DNA of 64,000 bases, from NCBI RefSeq assembly GCF_001570525.1, contig NZ_BBXC01000011.1, forward strand, positions 248,001 through 312,000, given 5' to 3'. Shown here in pieces: positions 27,494 to 36,026 of this stretch. Each line of letters begins with the position of its first letter. Position 1 is the first letter of the stretch. The notes under the pieces were generated by a model that ran no database searches, was not told where the DNA came from, and saw only the letters and a program-made list of their open reading frames with translations. This stretch comes from Herbidospora sakaeratensis. Lineage in GTDB: Bacteria; Actinomycetota; Actinomycetes; Streptosporangiales; Streptosporangiaceae. A program made the position numbers and the translations under genes.

Positions 27494-28724
27494 GGCCGAA
27501 CTCCGTCCGGATCGACTGGAACGCGGTGTAGTTGGCGATGACGTCGATGTCGCCCGGCGGGAGCGCGGTCACCGCCTGGCCGAAGGTGTCGACCAGGGTG
27601 AAGCCGACGCCGGCGACGTCGAGCCGCAGGGCCAGGTCGAGGCGGCGCTCGCCGGTCACGTAGACGTGGCGGCCCGTCAGGATGCGGTAGTCGACGTCCC
27701 ACAACCACGAGGTGTCGCGGCCGTCGGGGCCCTGCGCGTTGACCGACAACACGATCGGGCGGTCGGGGCGGGTGACGTCGAAGGCTTCGAGCCAGCCGGC
27801 CGGGTTCTTGGCCAGCAGCAGCTTCATCACGCGGCCGTCGCGCTCGACCGTGGTGTAGCGGCCGGCGACCGACTTGACCTCGCGCAGCCTCGGCAGCGCA
27901 CGTTGCGGGTCGAGGCCGAACGCGGCGGCGGTGGCCAGCGCGATGACGGCGTTGGAGCGGTTGGCGGTGCCGGGGAGCTGGAGGTCGAGCCGCCAGCGCC
28001 GGCCGTGGGGGTCGACCGCGTCTTCGCCGTCGAGGATCCAGTCGGGCTCGGGACGGCTGAAGGTGCACTCGCGGCAGGCCCAGTCGGCGTTGACGATGCC
28101 CTCGGCGCGGTCGAGCGGGCCGCCGCACTCGGGGCAGCACCACGAGTCCTCGTGCCAGCGCTGGCCGCCGGCCACCCAGGTCACCCGGGCGGCCGTAGAG
28201 GCGCCCCAGGTGACCAGCGGGTCGTCGCAGTTGGCGATCACGTGGGCGGGCTTGCCGGCCAGCGCGCGCCGCCACTTCTGGGCCAGCAGCCAGATCTCGG
28301 CCGCCCGGTCCATCTGGTCGCGGCTGAGGTTCATCAGCACGACCACCCCGGCCTCGGTGGTGCCCAGCACCTCGGGGAGGTATTTCTCGTCGACCTCGAG
28401 CACGCCGTAGGGGGCGGCCTTGTTGGACGAGAGGGCCGAGACGTGGCCGGCGGGCATGTTGGCGCCGAACGCGTTGGTGGCCACCTCTCCGAGCTCCTGG
28501 AGCGCCGAGGCGATCAGGCGGGTGGTGGTGGTCTTGCCGTTGGTGGCGCTGACCAGTGCGAGCTTCTTCTCGTGGGCGAGTTTGCGCAGGAGGTCGGGCT
28601 CCAGCAGCAGGCCCACCCGCCCGCCGATCACGGACCCGTCGCCGCGCCCGGTCGCCCGGGAGAGTGTCGCGGCGGTTCGTCCGAGCGCGCTGGCGAGCTG
28701 GGCGCGCAACGGCAACTGACTCAT
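27483..28724 (-). CDS. murT: Lipid II isoglutaminyl synthase, Mur ligase-like subunit
   Basis: 413 residues. Mur ligase ATP-binding loop SATNGKTTTTRL near residue 60, VLEVDEKYLPEV with the ligase acidic residues, the NRSNAVIAL motif, and a Cys4 zinc ribbon inserted in the centre (CCPECGG ... WACRECTF), which is characteristic of MurT. The C-terminal DUF1727 region (ANYTAFQSIR) closes the protein. With GatD it amidates lipid II. The two are translationally coupled. Confidence 0.96.
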   Translation of the reverse strand: MSQLPLRAQLASALGRTAATLSRATGRGDGSVIGGRVGLLLEPDLLRKLAHEKKLALVSATNGKTTTTRLIASALQELGEVATNAFGANMPAGHVSALSSNKAAPYGVLEVDEKYLPEVLGTTEAGVVVLMNLSRDQMDRAAEIWLLAQKWRRALAGKPAHVIANCDDPLVTWGASTAARVTWVAGGQRWHEDSWCCPECGGPLDRAEGIVNADWACRECTFSRPEPDWILDGEDAVDPHGRRWRLDLQLPGTANRSNAVIALATAAAFGLDPQRALPRLREVKSVAGRYTTVERDGRVMKLLLAKNPAGWLEAFDVTRPDRPIVLSVNAQGPDGRDTSWLWDVDYRILTGRHVYVTGERRLDLALRLDVAGVGFTLVDTFGQAVTALPPGDIDVIANYTAFQSIRTEFGRAV

Positions 28725-28733
28725 GCAGTGATC

Positions 28734-31700
28734 CTAAGGGTCGGTGAAGGACAGCTCGGCAGGGGCGTCGCCGTCGAACGGGAGAACGAACCGGCGCGGC
28801 CAGGAGAGCACCGTCTCCAACCAGGCCGCCCCCATGGTGTGGGCGACATGCCGGATACGTTCACGAGGTTCGACGCCCACCGCGACGGTGGCGATGTCGC
28901 GCTGGATGCCCTCGTGCTCGTCGTCGCCCAGGATCACCCGCCAGGCCAGCGGGCGGTTGCGGTCGACCTCCATCGACAGCGGATGGTGGCGCAGCGCCTT
29001 GGCCCGGTGGCCCAGCAGTTCGGTCCGGGTCTCGACGGCGACGCCGCCGCCGTTGACGCCGGCGTGCAGGTAGGGGCGGCCGGAGGGGTCCGTGCCGAAC
29101 AGGGCGTATTCCATCGCCGGGGCCGGGCTGCGCAGGTTGGGCGCGGGGTGGCCGTAGGGGAACAGCCGGTCGACCTCGTGCAGCCAGCGGATCTGCGGGA
29201 TCACCCAGGCCGGGCCGGGCTTGTCGCCGGCGGGCGAGCCGGCCAGCAGCCCGGCCGCGATCTCGGCGGCCTTCTCGGTCAGCAGGGTCGGGTCGAACCA
29301 GGTGCGCAGCGACCAGGCGCGGCGGGCGACGCTGCGCTCCACGAGCGTGGCCAGCAGGCACTCGCGGCGGCGCGGCGGCAGCTCGGCCCAGATGTCGGCC
29401 AGGATGCGCGGCACCCCCGGCAGCGACCGGTTGGCGACGAACGACAGGATGACCGTGTCGGTCCAGATCCGCAGCCACGCCCACTCGGGCGCGACGGCGA
29501 GCAGGTCCGCTTCGCGGACCTCGAAGAGCGTGCAGGCTTTTCCGGTACGGCACTCGCGCCCGCAGGCGGCCGACCGGCGCCCCTTGATAGGCGGGGCCGG
29601 TGACTGGAGCACGTGCTCGCGGTCCTCCCCCAGCGGCACCTGGATCCGCAGCGGCCGGTCCATGCCGTCGGCGAAGACCGCCGCGAACCCGGGCTGGAGC
29701 GAGACCACCTGACGCGACTGCTCCTCCGACAGGTTCATCGCCGCCCCGACCAGGAACCGGTCGTCTTCGGCCGGCAGCCGGTGCACCACCTTGAGCGCGG
29801 TGTTCTTGACGACGTCGGAGACCAGCTTGGTGGGGATCTGCTCGGCCACCACGATGCCCTCGCCGTAGGCGCGGATCTCGGCCAGCATGCCCGCGAGCAG
29901 CTCGACCGCGTGGGTGGAGGCCCGCTGGGCGCCCCGGTCGCGCAGCAGCCGGTGGGCCTCCTCGATCACGATGACGTGCTGGAGCCCGGGCGACTTCTGC
30001 TGGCGGGCCCGCATGCGCAGGTGCTCGACGATGCGGATGATCAGGGTGCCCATGAGGAACGCCTTGTCCTCGTCGTTGGCGACGTCCTCGATCGCGAGCA
30101 CCACGTTGCGCTGGAGCAGGCCGCCGATGTCGGCGGGGTGGCCGCCCTCGAAGAACCGCCCGGCCGAGCCGACCCGGAGCGACCGCAGACGCAACGAGAT
30201 GAAGCCCTCGACGTCGGCCTGCACCTCGTTGCCGTAACCGATCTCCTCGATGACCTCCAGGGCGTGCTGCTGGAGTTGTTCGAGGGTCGGCACCTGGGGC
30301 TGGACCGCCGCGCCGGGGATGCCGCCGCCGGTGACGACGTCCCAGCCGTTGGCCTCGTAGACCCGCTGGAGGGCCAGGGACATGATCTGCGGGAACGGCT
30401 CCTCGGCGTCGAAGGCGGCCATGAACAGGGCCCGGACCATGTCGATGTGGGCCTGGACGGGGTAGCCGGGCTCGGGGGCCAGCGGGTTGACGCTGAACGG
30501 CACCGCGTCGGGCGCCGACGGGTTGATCACGGTCAGCGGGGCCTGGCCTTCGAGCCGGCCGGCCATGGCGGCGTACTCGGACTTGGCCGGTTCGATGGCC
30601 AGCCACGGGATGCCCGCCCTGGTGAGCTGTTCGAGCAGGTGGCGGACGGTCTGGGACTTGCCCGAGCCGGTCGCGCCGGTGACGAAGGCGTGCCGGTTCA
30701 GGGTCGCCAGCGGGACGCGGAACGTGCCGACCGCCCGATCCTGTCCGTCGACGATGGCGCCCAGGTCGAGCATGTCGCCGCCGGTCGAGTCGGCCTCGCT
30801 GGTGACGTCGAAGAAGCCGGTGTCGAGGACGCGTACACCCGGGACCTCGCGCCTCGGGAGCCCGGCCAGGGCCGCGAGCGCGCCGGCGGTGGCGGCGAAG
30901 GGGGCGGCGGCGCTGTCGGTCGGATCCTGGAAGTTGACGTTCAGTGCCTCGGTGAAGCTGTAGACGGGCTCCTGGGCGCTCGGCCGGGCCGGGCCCGCCA
31001 TGGCGCTGCGCAGCCGGTAGGGGTGGTGGCTCATCTCCACCGAGCCCACCAGGACGGGCGCGATCTGGCGCAGTTCCTCGGGGCCCGCCGCGCCCGCCAG
31101 GACCCGGACGTTCCACAGGCCCGCCTCGCGGAAGGCGTCGAGCTCCTGCATGCGACGCTCGGCGCGTTCGGCGTCGTAGCGGGAGCGCTCGGAGGCGTCG
31201 CCGTACTGGCGCAGCACGTTGAGCTGGGTGCGGAGGTGGCTGACCTCCTGGTCGAGCAGGTCGGTCGGCTCGGCGACGACGACCCAGCCGAACGGGCGCG
31301 ACATCAGCGTCGTCAACGTCGACTCGAACAGGGTCGGCTGCTTCGGCTCGTCGGGCTCCGGCTCGCGCCGCCCGTTCAGCGGCGGGGCCTGGCGGCCCGG
31401 GCACGGTGTCCACACCAGATCGGCGAGGTCGGCGAGCCAGTCGTCGCCGATCTCGACGCCCCGCGCGCCGCCGGGGAACAGCAGCGGCTGCGGCCCGGTC
31501 GGCACCACCTCGATCGCCGCGACGGCCGCCCGGCGCGGGGCGCGCGGCGGGGTCAGCGGGCCCGCGTTGGTGATCAGTTCGAGCGGCGCCCCGGAACCCC
31601 GGGACAACCAGCCGATGACGAAGGGCCGGTCACGCTGCGCGGCCGACAACACGGCGGGCAGCACGTTCACGAAGTCCCACTCGGCCGACGACGTGCGGGA

Positions 31701-31757
31701 CGGAGCGGTGATCGCCTGGATCCGATACCACGGCCCGCTCAGGGGGAACGGTTGCAT
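28734..31757 (-). CDS. HerA/DUF87-type ATPase (large, ~1007 aa)
   Basis: Residues ~1-340 are a family-specific region with an acidic patch and a helical stretch (170-205). The hexameric HerA/FtsK-type ATPase follows: Walker A GATGSGKSQT at 361-370, AIEPAKSEYAAM, and Walker B VIVIEEAHRLL near 596-600. Near residue 734 there is a Cys cluster CGRECRTGKAC that could bind metal. The C-terminal ~250 residues are unassigned. HerA ATPases pump DNA or protein; here no nuclease (NurA) is adjacent. It heads an uncharacterised membrane cluster (31.8-37.2 kb) and follows a gene pair for wall synthesis. The function is unknown. Confidence 0.78.
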   Translation of the reverse strand: MQPFPLSGPWYRIQAITAPSRTSSAEWDFVNVLPAVLSAAQRDRPFVIGWLSRGSGAPLELITNAGPLTPPRAPRRAAVAAIEVVPTGPQPLLFPGGARGVEIGDDWLADLADLVWTPCPGRQAPPLNGRREPEPDEPKQPTLFESTLTTLMSRPFGWVVVAEPTDLLDQEVSHLRTQLNVLRQYGDASERSRYDAERAERRMQELDAFREAGLWNVRVLAGAAGPEELRQIAPVLVGSVEMSHHPYRLRSAMAGPARPSAQEPVYSFTEALNVNFQDPTDSAAAPFAATAGALAALAGLPRREVPGVRVLDTGFFDVTSEADSTGGDMLDLGAIVDGQDRAVGTFRVPLATLNRHAFVTGATGSGKSQTVRHLLEQLTRAGIPWLAIEPAKSEYAAMAGRLEGQAPLTVINPSAPDAVPFSVNPLAPEPGYPVQAHIDMVRALFMAAFDAEEPFPQIMSLALQRVYEANGWDVVTGGGIPGAAVQPQVPTLEQLQQHALEVIEEIGYGNEVQADVEGFISLRLRSLRVGSAGRFFEGGHPADIGGLLQRNVVLAIEDVANDEDKAFLMGTLIIRIVEHLRMRARQQKSPGLQHVIVIEEAHRLLRDRGAQRASTHAVELLAGMLAEIRAYGEGIVVAEQIPTKLVSDVVKNTALKVVHRLPAEDDRFLVGAAMNLSEEQSRQVVSLQPGFAAVFADGMDRPLRIQVPLGEDREHVLQSPAPPIKGRRSAACGRECRTGKACTLFEVREADLLAVAPEWAWLRIWTDTVILSFVANRSLPGVPRILADIWAELPPRRRECLLATLVERSVARRAWSLRTWFDPTLLTEKAAEIAAGLLAGSPAGDKPGPAWVIPQIRWLHEVDRLFPYGHPAPNLRSPAPAMEYALFGTDPSGRPYLHAGVNGGGVAVETRTELLGHRAKALRHHPLSMEVDRNRPLAWRVILGDDEHEGIQRDIATVAVGVEPRERIRHVAHTMGAAWLETVLSWPRRFVLPFDGDAPAELSFTDP

Positions 31758-31842
31758 GAGACCCCTCTCTGCCAGGCTTTCACGGTCCTTTGCCGATCAT
31801 GCTCACACATCCCCGTTGACGAACCTCTTACCCTGCTGAGCG

Positions 31843-33756
31843 TCAGGGTTTGCGCCAGTCGAGACGGGGCGGCGGCGGGCCGAGGTTCGGCGGGGGCGCC
31901 TTCTCGTCCGTTTCCGGCGGCACCACGGGCGGGGTCGCCGAGAGCGACCTGACCTCCTCCAGCGTGGTCTTCGGGAAGGTCAGGATGGCCGGGTTGGCGT
32001 CGGCGAGGCGCACCTCGCGGCCGTCGGCGGTGGCGTGGGTGACGATCACCGAGGTGGTCGGGAGCTGCTGCAGCTGGTGGGGCTCGACCAGGAACTCCCG
32101 CGACCGCTGCATGACCCCCTCGTGGACCTTTCCGGCGCTGCGGCCCCATTCGGTCGACTCGGTGATGCCCTCTTTCAGGTCGCCTTCGGCGCGGGCCTCC
32201 ATCTCGCCGCGGCCCTCGCCCACGGTCGACGTGTAGCTGCCGCCGGCCCCGTTCACCACGGAACTGACCGACTCGGTCAGCTGGGCCAGTTCGAGCCGGT
32301 GCTCGGTGCCGACGTGCTCGCTGGCGACCCGGGCGTCTTCGGCGTTGCCCAGGCGCATGAACGCGACGGCGGCGTGGCCCCGGCCGAGCCGCTCCCTGAC
32401 GGTCGGGGTGAGGGAACGGTAGGTGAGGACCAGGCCGGTGCGCGACGTCTCGCAGGCGTCCATGAGCCGGTCGAGGACGTCGCCGCGTAACTTGTCGGCC
32501 CCGGCCACGATGATCGTGTGATACCAGGGCCGTTCGCCGGCCGGCGACTGCCGCAGGATGTGGGTCAGCGCGGTCGCCACGTAGGTGCCGAGCACCCGGT
32601 TGCCGAACACCCCGGCCTGGCGGTCCATGCTGACCACGCGTAAGCGCGCCGGCGGCAGCCGCACGGCGTCGGAGCCGAGGGTCTCCAGCTTGCGCAGCTG
32701 CGACTCCAGCGCCCAGGCGCGTTCGATGACGACGCGGTCGGCCACGCCCCGGCCGAAGAGGGTGCCGATGCGTTCGAGCTGGATCGCGGTCAGCCGCCCC
32801 GACTTGAGGTCTTCACGGGGGTCGCCGACCTGGGCCAGGGCCCGCAGCGCGGCGGTGACCTGGCTGATCGTGGCGGTCTCGCCGAGCACTTCCAGGACCC
32901 GTTCGAGGATCGCGTTGTCGAACCCGATGTCGCGGCTGGTCTCCTCGCTGACGCTGACCACGTGGGCCAGCACGTCGGCGAACGCCTCGGGCTTCAGGGT
33001 CGCCCCGAGGTCGAGCTTGGGCAGGTCGGAGGGCAGCACCCAGACGAGCGGGTCGTCGCCGCCGCGTTTGGCGAGCTGGATCAGGTCTTTGGCGATCACG
33101 CCCTCGGACAGGTCGAGCACGGTGAGGTGGCCGCCGCTGTAGAGGCGGGTGGCGCCGATCAGGGTGATCAGGGCCGACCAGCCGGGAAGCGTGCCGCCCG
33201 CCACGTCGACGCGATCGATGTCGTCGGGGACGGCGACGGCGTACCAGCTGATCTGCTTGTCGTAGATCGCCTTGCGCTCGGCCCAGTCGCGGTAACGGGC
33301 GGCGTGCTCCTCCTGGGCCCGGATGTGCTCGCGTTCGCGCTTGGCGCGGTCGCGCTCGCTCTGGGCGAGGCGTTCCTGTACGCGGAACCGGACCGCCTTG
33401 TTGCCCTGGTGGATCGCGAACGAGCAGACCCCGGCGACCCCGGCGGCGGCGATCACGCCCATGCCCACGAACGGCCAGCCGATCACCCCGGCGAACCCGA
33501 GGAGGGCGACCACCACGGCGAGCCCGGCCACCACGGCGCGGAACAACTTGACCGGACGGTTGAGAAGGTCTTCCTGTAGTCGTTCGTTGCGTAACAGTTC
33601 GGGCCCGGGATCGGGCGGCAGCTCGGCGTCGGCGCGCGGCGGGCGTTTCGGAGGCGGGCCGGGGTCGGGGTGCAGCAGCAGATACTGCCACCCCAGGTAG
33701 ATGCGGTCGGCGCGCAGCTCGGCGTGCTCGGGGTGCGCGTCGGTCAACCTCGGCAT
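31843..33756 (-). CDS. Membrane-anchored coupling-protein-like ATPase with degenerate P-loop
   Basis: 637 residues. Pro-rich N terminus, two adjacent transmembrane helices (~71-115), a charged coiled coil (~120-165), then a RecA-like domain. The P-loop position reads GGTLPGWS at 187-194, so the Walker A Lys is Trp; a Walker-B-like TIIVAGADKL and a downstream TYRSLTPTVRERLGRGHAAVAFMRLGNAEDA segment resemble the TraG/VirD4 nucleotide domain. It is probably an inactive partner of the HerA ATPase encoded downstream on the same strand (85-bp gap). The family is not recognised by name; the similarity is by pattern. Confidence 0.6.
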   Translation of the reverse strand: MPRLTDAHPEHAELRADRIYLGWQYLLLHPDPGPPPKRPPRADAELPPDPGPELLRNERLQEDLLNRPVKLFRAVVAGLAVVVALLGFAGVIGWPFVGMGVIAAAGVAGVCSFAIHQGNKAVRFRVQERLAQSERDRAKREREHIRAQEEHAARYRDWAERKAIYDKQISWYAVAVPDDIDRVDVAGGTLPGWSALITLIGATRLYSGGHLTVLDLSEGVIAKDLIQLAKRGGDDPLVWVLPSDLPKLDLGATLKPEAFADVLAHVVSVSEETSRDIGFDNAILERVLEVLGETATISQVTAALRALAQVGDPREDLKSGRLTAIQLERIGTLFGRGVADRVVIERAWALESQLRKLETLGSDAVRLPPARLRVVSMDRQAGVFGNRVLGTYVATALTHILRQSPAGERPWYHTIIVAGADKLRGDVLDRLMDACETSRTGLVLTYRSLTPTVRERLGRGHAAVAFMRLGNAEDARVASEHVGTEHRLELAQLTESVSSVVNGAGGSYTSTVGEGRGEMEARAEGDLKEGITESTEWGRSAGKVHEGVMQRSREFLVEPHQLQQLPTTSVIVTHATADGREVRLADANPAILTFPKTTLEEVRSLSATPPVVPPETDEKAPPPNLGPPPPRLDWRKP

Positions 33757-33913
33757 GGTCGCGCCCGGCCCCTCCGTATTCGTCGTAAGGTCAAAGCGTA
33801 GGAGCTAGGTACCCCGTCAGGGCAGGGTTCTCGGCATTCGGACGGCTTTCCCACCAAAGATAGGGACGATTGCGGCGGATGGGTCGCGTGTGGGCGTACT
33901 ACCATCCATTGCC

Positions 33914-34552
33914 ATGAGTCGGCGACCGGTGCTCGTGCCCGTGGTGGCGCTGCTGTCCGTGTCCGGGCTCGGGGTCACCGCCGGAACGGGCGGGCTCGAC
34001 ACCGAACCCGACTCGCCTCCCAAGCAGTATCAGGCCGGCGCGACGATCGATCAGAAGCTGTTCAAGACCCAGTTCGTCAAGGCCGTCGACATTGCCGAAG
34101 GCGACCGCCACGCGGTGGAATTAGTTCTGAAGGTCACCAACGAGGGCGACACGACCGAGAGCGTCGGCGCGATGGCGACCGGCCCCAAGGTCAGCCGGTA
34201 CGGACGCCTCGGCACCACGATCCTCAAGACCACCCCGCCGCTCGGCAAGCCCGACACCTACCCGGAGATCGGCGTGTGGAGCCACGGCGTCCGCAGCGCC
34301 CAGCTCCACCCGGGCATCACCCACACCGTCGTCATCCGCTACGACGTGCCGGAGGGCGCCAAGCCCCCGGACAAGGTGACGATCGACGTCGGCGGCTTCG
34401 TCGAGGAGCCCATCAGCCGCCGCGACCCCCGCGAGTACTGGCAGATCGAGCCCGACAAGGACCTGCCGACCGGCGCCGGCGACGAGATGGCCCCCATCGA
34501 GCCCAAGGTCATCGCCCAGGTCACCCTGCCCATCCGGCCCGAGGAGGCCTGA
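33914..34552 (+). CDS. Exported or membrane-anchored protein, unknown (cluster gene A)
   Basis: 212 residues from ATG 33914 (MSRRPVLVPVVALLSVSGLGVTAG); an N-terminal signal or anchor helix is followed by one beta-rich domain (DIAEGDRHAVELVLKVTNEGDTTESVG, HTVVIRYDVPEGAKPPDKVTIDVGG), an Ig-like layout like DUF4352-type proteins. No lipobox Cys. It is divergent from the degenerate-ATPase gene, and TACTAC sits about 11 bases before the ATG, so both divergent arms could share control. It overlaps the next gene by one base (TGATG). The function is unknown. Confidence 0.7.
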   Translation: MSRRPVLVPVVALLSVSGLGVTAGTGGLDTEPDSPPKQYQAGATIDQKLFKTQFVKAVDIAEGDRHAVELVLKVTNEGDTTESVGAMATGPKVSRYGRLGTTILKTTPPLGKPDTYPEIGVWSHGVRSAQLHPGITHTVVIRYDVPEGAKPPDKVTIDVGGFVEEPISRRDPREYWQIEPDKDLPTGAGDEMAPIEPKVIAQVTLPIRPEEA

Positions 34553-35130
34553 TGGCCGGTTTCCTCCGCCGACTGGGCGCGCTGACGCTCGGACTGAGTC
34601 TCGCCGCCGCGGCCCTCTACGCGCAGACCTTCGCCCTCGACGAGGAACAGAAGAGCGCCTACCTCACCAGCTCGGGGTCCTCCGGCGAAGAGGTCGTCAC
34701 CAGCCGGTTCTCGGTGAAGGTGACCAAGGCGGCCGTCGCGACCTCGGTCGACGTGGCCGACACGACCGTCGAGACGGGCAACCTCTTCCTCGTCGTGCAC
34801 GTCTCGGCCACCTCTCCGGCGGAGCCCTTCCGGTTCCGGCCGCACACCGCCTGGCTGCTGACCGAAGCCGACAAGAAATACCAGGTCACCGACAAGGTGG
34901 CCGAAGACTCCACGCTCCTGGGCAAGTGGGTGCAGGCGGGCTGGTGGATCGATGCGCCACTCGTCTTCGAGGTGCCCAAGGAGGCGCTTCGGGGCTCCGA
35001 GCTGGTGCTCACCTCGGCCAGTGACGCCCTCGTCGTCGACAACCTCGCCCCGGACGTGCAGATCGATCTCGGGCTGACCGGCGGCGAGTCGCCGGTCGAG
35101 CACTACTCGCTGGCCCCGGAGGGCACGTGA
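34552..35130 (+). CDS. Exported or membrane-anchored protein, unknown (cluster gene B)
   Basis: 192 residues. One N-terminal helix (LTLGLSLAAAALYAQTFAL), then a beta domain with VTSRFSVKVTKAAVATSVDVADTT and GNLFLVVHVSATSPAEPF, again of Ig-like/DUF4352 character. GAGGAGG lies just before the start, inside the end of gene A. It has the same general plan as genes A and C although the sequences differ. The start of the following gene overlaps its stop (GTGA), so A-B-C are one coupled operon. Confidence 0.72.
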   Translation: MAGFLRRLGALTLGLSLAAAALYAQTFALDEEQKSAYLTSSGSSGEEVVTSRFSVKVTKAAVATSVDVADTTVETGNLFLVVHVSATSPAEPFRFRPHTAWLLTEADKKYQVTDKVAEDSTLLGKWVQAGWWIDAPLVFEVPKEALRGSELVLTSASDALVVDNLAPDVQIDLGLTGGESPVEHYSLAPEGT

Positions 35131-36026
35131 ACCAGCAAGAGCCACCCCGCGACTGGTTTTCCCCGCCGCCGTCGCAGCCGACCGAGATCGACGACACGAC
35201 CTATTCGGGACCGCTCCCGCCGATGATCCCGGCCTACATCCCGCCGCTGGCGCCGCCCAGCGACGTGCTGGTGTGGCCGCCGCCCCCGCCTCCCCCGGCG
35301 CCGGAGGAGGACGACGAGGGCTTCTCGACCCAGCCCTTCCCGGCCATCGCGGCGGGCCGTCCGCTGCCGCGCCCCCGGCCGTCGTTCCAGGACCCGGAGC
35401 CCTATCCGCCGTTCCCCGACCCGCCTCCCGCCGCGGCTGAACCGCCCCCCGCTCCCCCGGAGCCGGAGCCCGAGCGGAAGAAGAAGGGCTGGGGCCGGTT
35501 CTTCGCCGGGGCCGCCGGTTCGGTGGTGCTCGCCGTCGGCGCGCCCGCCGCCGCCAACTGGTCGACCTATGTGTACGCCACCGGCGAGCCCGACGTCGTC
35601 CACATCATCCCGGCGGGCGAGACCTACGACTTCGAGCACGTCGCCTGGCGGTCGACGGTCGAGCGCATCCCCAACCCGGCGGGCGCGGCCGAGAAGCCCG
35701 GCCGCCAGTGGGTGAAGATCGTGCTCACCCGCACCGCCCTCGACCGCGACGGCACGTTCCTGACCGGCGTGCCCGAGATGGACCTCCGCGACGACGCCGG
35801 GCGCAAGTGGCGCACCGAGATCCTCGAGAACGCCACCCCCCTCGACCCGTCGGACGACCAGGTCGGCAAGGCGTTCCCGATCGAGATCTACGCCGTGGTG
35901 CCGACCGACGTCGCCGACACCGCCGAGTTGTTCATCCGGCCCTCCAGCTACCGCACCGACACCCCGACCGAGGACCTGACCGACGACCTAAGCGCCGACC
36001 TCGACCTCCTCCGGTTCCTCCGTTAG
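35127..36026 (+). CDS. Pro-rich single-pass membrane protein, unknown (cluster gene C)
   Basis: 299 residues. Residues 1-120 are a cytoplasmic Pro/Glu-rich tail with runs of Pro, followed by KKKGWG, one membrane helix (~127-146), and an extracytoplasmic beta domain (WVKIVLTRTALDRDGTFLTGVPEMDLRDDAGRKW...). A long Pro-rich cytoplasmic segment could dock onto a partner such as the coupling-like ATPase (inference). The 3' end overlaps the convergent polytopic membrane gene by 39 bp. No family is recognised. Confidence 0.7.
   Translation: MNQQEPPRDWFSPPPSQPTEIDDTTYSGPLPPMIPAYIPPLAPPSDVLVWPPPPPPPAPEEDDEGFSTQPFPAIAAGRPLPRPRPSFQDPEPYPPFPDPPPAAAEPPPAPPEPEPERKKKGWGRFFAGAAGSVVLAVGAPAAANWSTYVYATGEPDVVHIIPAGETYDFEHVAWRSTVERIPNPAGAAEKPGRQWVKIVLTRTALDRDGTFLTGVPEMDLRDDAGRKWRTEILENATPLDPSDDQVGKAFPIEIYAVVPTDVADTAELFIRPSSYRTDTPTEDLTDDLSADLDLLRFLR

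Noticed and set aside
28861-31413. 850-codon frame overlapping the HerA-type gene in another frame on the same strand
   Set aside because: Arg/Pro/Ala-rich composition typical of a frame-shifted high-GC shadow; the other frame has Walker motifs.
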